Below, in pieces: positions 5,434-5,846 of a DNA stretch of 5,846 nt. The stretch is from Anaerolineales bacterium. GTDB taxonomy: Bacteria > Chloroflexota > Anaerolineae > Anaerolineales > E44-bin32. Each line of letters begins with the position of its first letter. Within the stretch, counting starts at the first letter, position 1. Location of the stretch: NCBI GenBank assembly GCA_030606845.1, contig JAUWFP010000148.1, positions 1 through 5,846 of the forward strand, given 5' to 3'. The position numbers were made by a program, and so were the translations under genes. The notes below the pieces were generated by a model. The model was not told the origin of the DNA. It did no database searches and worked only from the letters and a program-made list of their open reading frames with translations.

Positions 5434-5846
5434 ATGATTGCTCGAAGGTATGAACTCAAACTATTGGTAATTACCCTGGTGGGTCTTCTCCTTTCCGCGT
5501 GCAGCTCTCCATCGCTGGTGTCCTTTCTCGCTTCGGCAACGCCGACTCCGACGATCACGCTTACACCAACGCATACACCCACAGCGACTCTGACGCCCAC
5601 GTCCACGGATACACCGACGAATACGCCCACGCCGACCGTGACATCAACGCCGACGATCACGCCCACGCCGACGATCAGCCCGACGGCGACCTTCGATTTC
5701 CCCGACGCTACCGTCCTGCAGCAGTCACATTGCCGCTATGGTCCTGGTGTTGCCTATCTGCATGCTGGCGATCTCTATACCGGCTATCATGCATTGGTTT
5801 GGAATCGTAACTACGATGGATCGTGGCTTTTCATCAAGCCTGATAT
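5434..5846 (+). CDS. Lipoprotein with Thr-Pro linker and SH3-like domain, 3' end beyond the window
   Basis: The frame is open from ATG 5434 to the window edge, giving the first 137 residues. Residues 1-23 form a lipoprotein signal: basic ARR near the start, a hydrophobic run LLVITLVGLLL and lipobox LSAC with Cys23 as the expected lipidation site. Residues 36-86 are an almost pure Thr-Pro linker. After it comes CRYGPGVAY at 100-108, the pattern that opens bacterial SH3-like (SH3b) domains, continuing through NRNYDGSWLFIKPD at the edge. The product is probably anchored on the outer face of the cytoplasmic membrane and held away from it by the linker, a design common in Anaerolineae surface proteins. 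The ligand, and any domains past the edge, cannot be seen. The ribosome site is weak (GGCGGT at 5420-5425). It is divergent from the ABC operon with no evident functional link. Long frames in the other phases here are by-products of the repetitive linker. Confidence 0.85.
   Translation, partial: MIARRYELKLLVITLVGLLLSACSSPSLVSFLASATPTPTITLTPTHTPTATLTPTSTDTPTNTPTPTVTSTPTITPTPTISPTATFDFPDATVLQQSHCRYGPGVAYLHAGDLYTGYHALVWNRNYDGSWLFIKPD
5539..5691 (+). repeat. Thr-Pro codon repeats encoding the lipoprotein linker
   Basis: Degenerate repeats of ACG/ACA and CCG/CCC codons encode residues 36-86. The clearest unit is ACGCCGACGATCA, exact at 5647-5659 and 5665-5677 (18-bp period, six residues), with CCGACGATCAC again at 5548-5558. 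Such tracts often change length by slippage or recombination and leave open frames in other phases, which here are not genes. Confidence 0.75.

Noticed and set aside
5430..5666. Minus-strand frame rich in Gly-Val repeats (VGVGV) and plus-strand frame 5499-5810 rich in Asp, Ala and His.
   Set aside because: Both are other-phase readings of the Thr-Pro repeat DNA of the lipoprotein gene, whose own frame has a signal peptide, lipobox and SH3-like domain.

Overview
The window most likely comes from a member of the Chloroflexota, probably Anaerolineae, or a related metagenomic lineage. This is inferred from the style of three genes: a heterodimeric ABC exporter pair, a lipoprotein with a long Thr-Pro linker leading into an SH3-like domain, and an RtcA of the 'GGTHVPWSP' type. 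No rRNA or other taxonomic marker is present, so the placement is tentative. All complete genes fit the standard code (stops TAG, TAA, TAG).

Layout. Positions 1-289 hold no gene, but contain two degenerate copies of a short dispersed repeat and a possible promoter. Positions 290-1351 (+) are a full-length RNA 3'-terminal phosphate cyclase gene (rtcA) interrupted by one in-frame TGA at 731-733. Nothing is inserted or deleted, and every recognisable motif after the stop is intact. Positions 1352-1463 form a short convergent gap with another repeat copy and a weak hairpin. Positions 5111 down to 1464 (-) are a two-gene operon for an ABC exporter, with 6 nt between the genes. Positions 5112-5433 are a divergent intergenic region with a candidate promoter in each direction. 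From 5434 to the window end (+) runs the start of a lipoprotein gene, truncated by the window.

How the genes work together. The two ABC proteins are half-transporters, each with a membrane domain followed by an ATPase domain, and their ATP sites are complementary. The first (3276-5111) has a normal LSGGQ signature but Asp in place of the Walker B catalytic Glu. The second (1464-3269) has the catalytic Glu but an LSMGQ signature. A heterodimer would therefore have one competent and one degenerate ATP site, as in TM287/288- and BmrCD-type exporters. RtcA and the lipoprotein show no functional link to the exporter.

The observations most worth checking are the clean TGA in rtcA, the very short predicted leader of the ABC operon, and the repeat copies on both sides of rtcA. 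I see no evidence for a wholly new system here.
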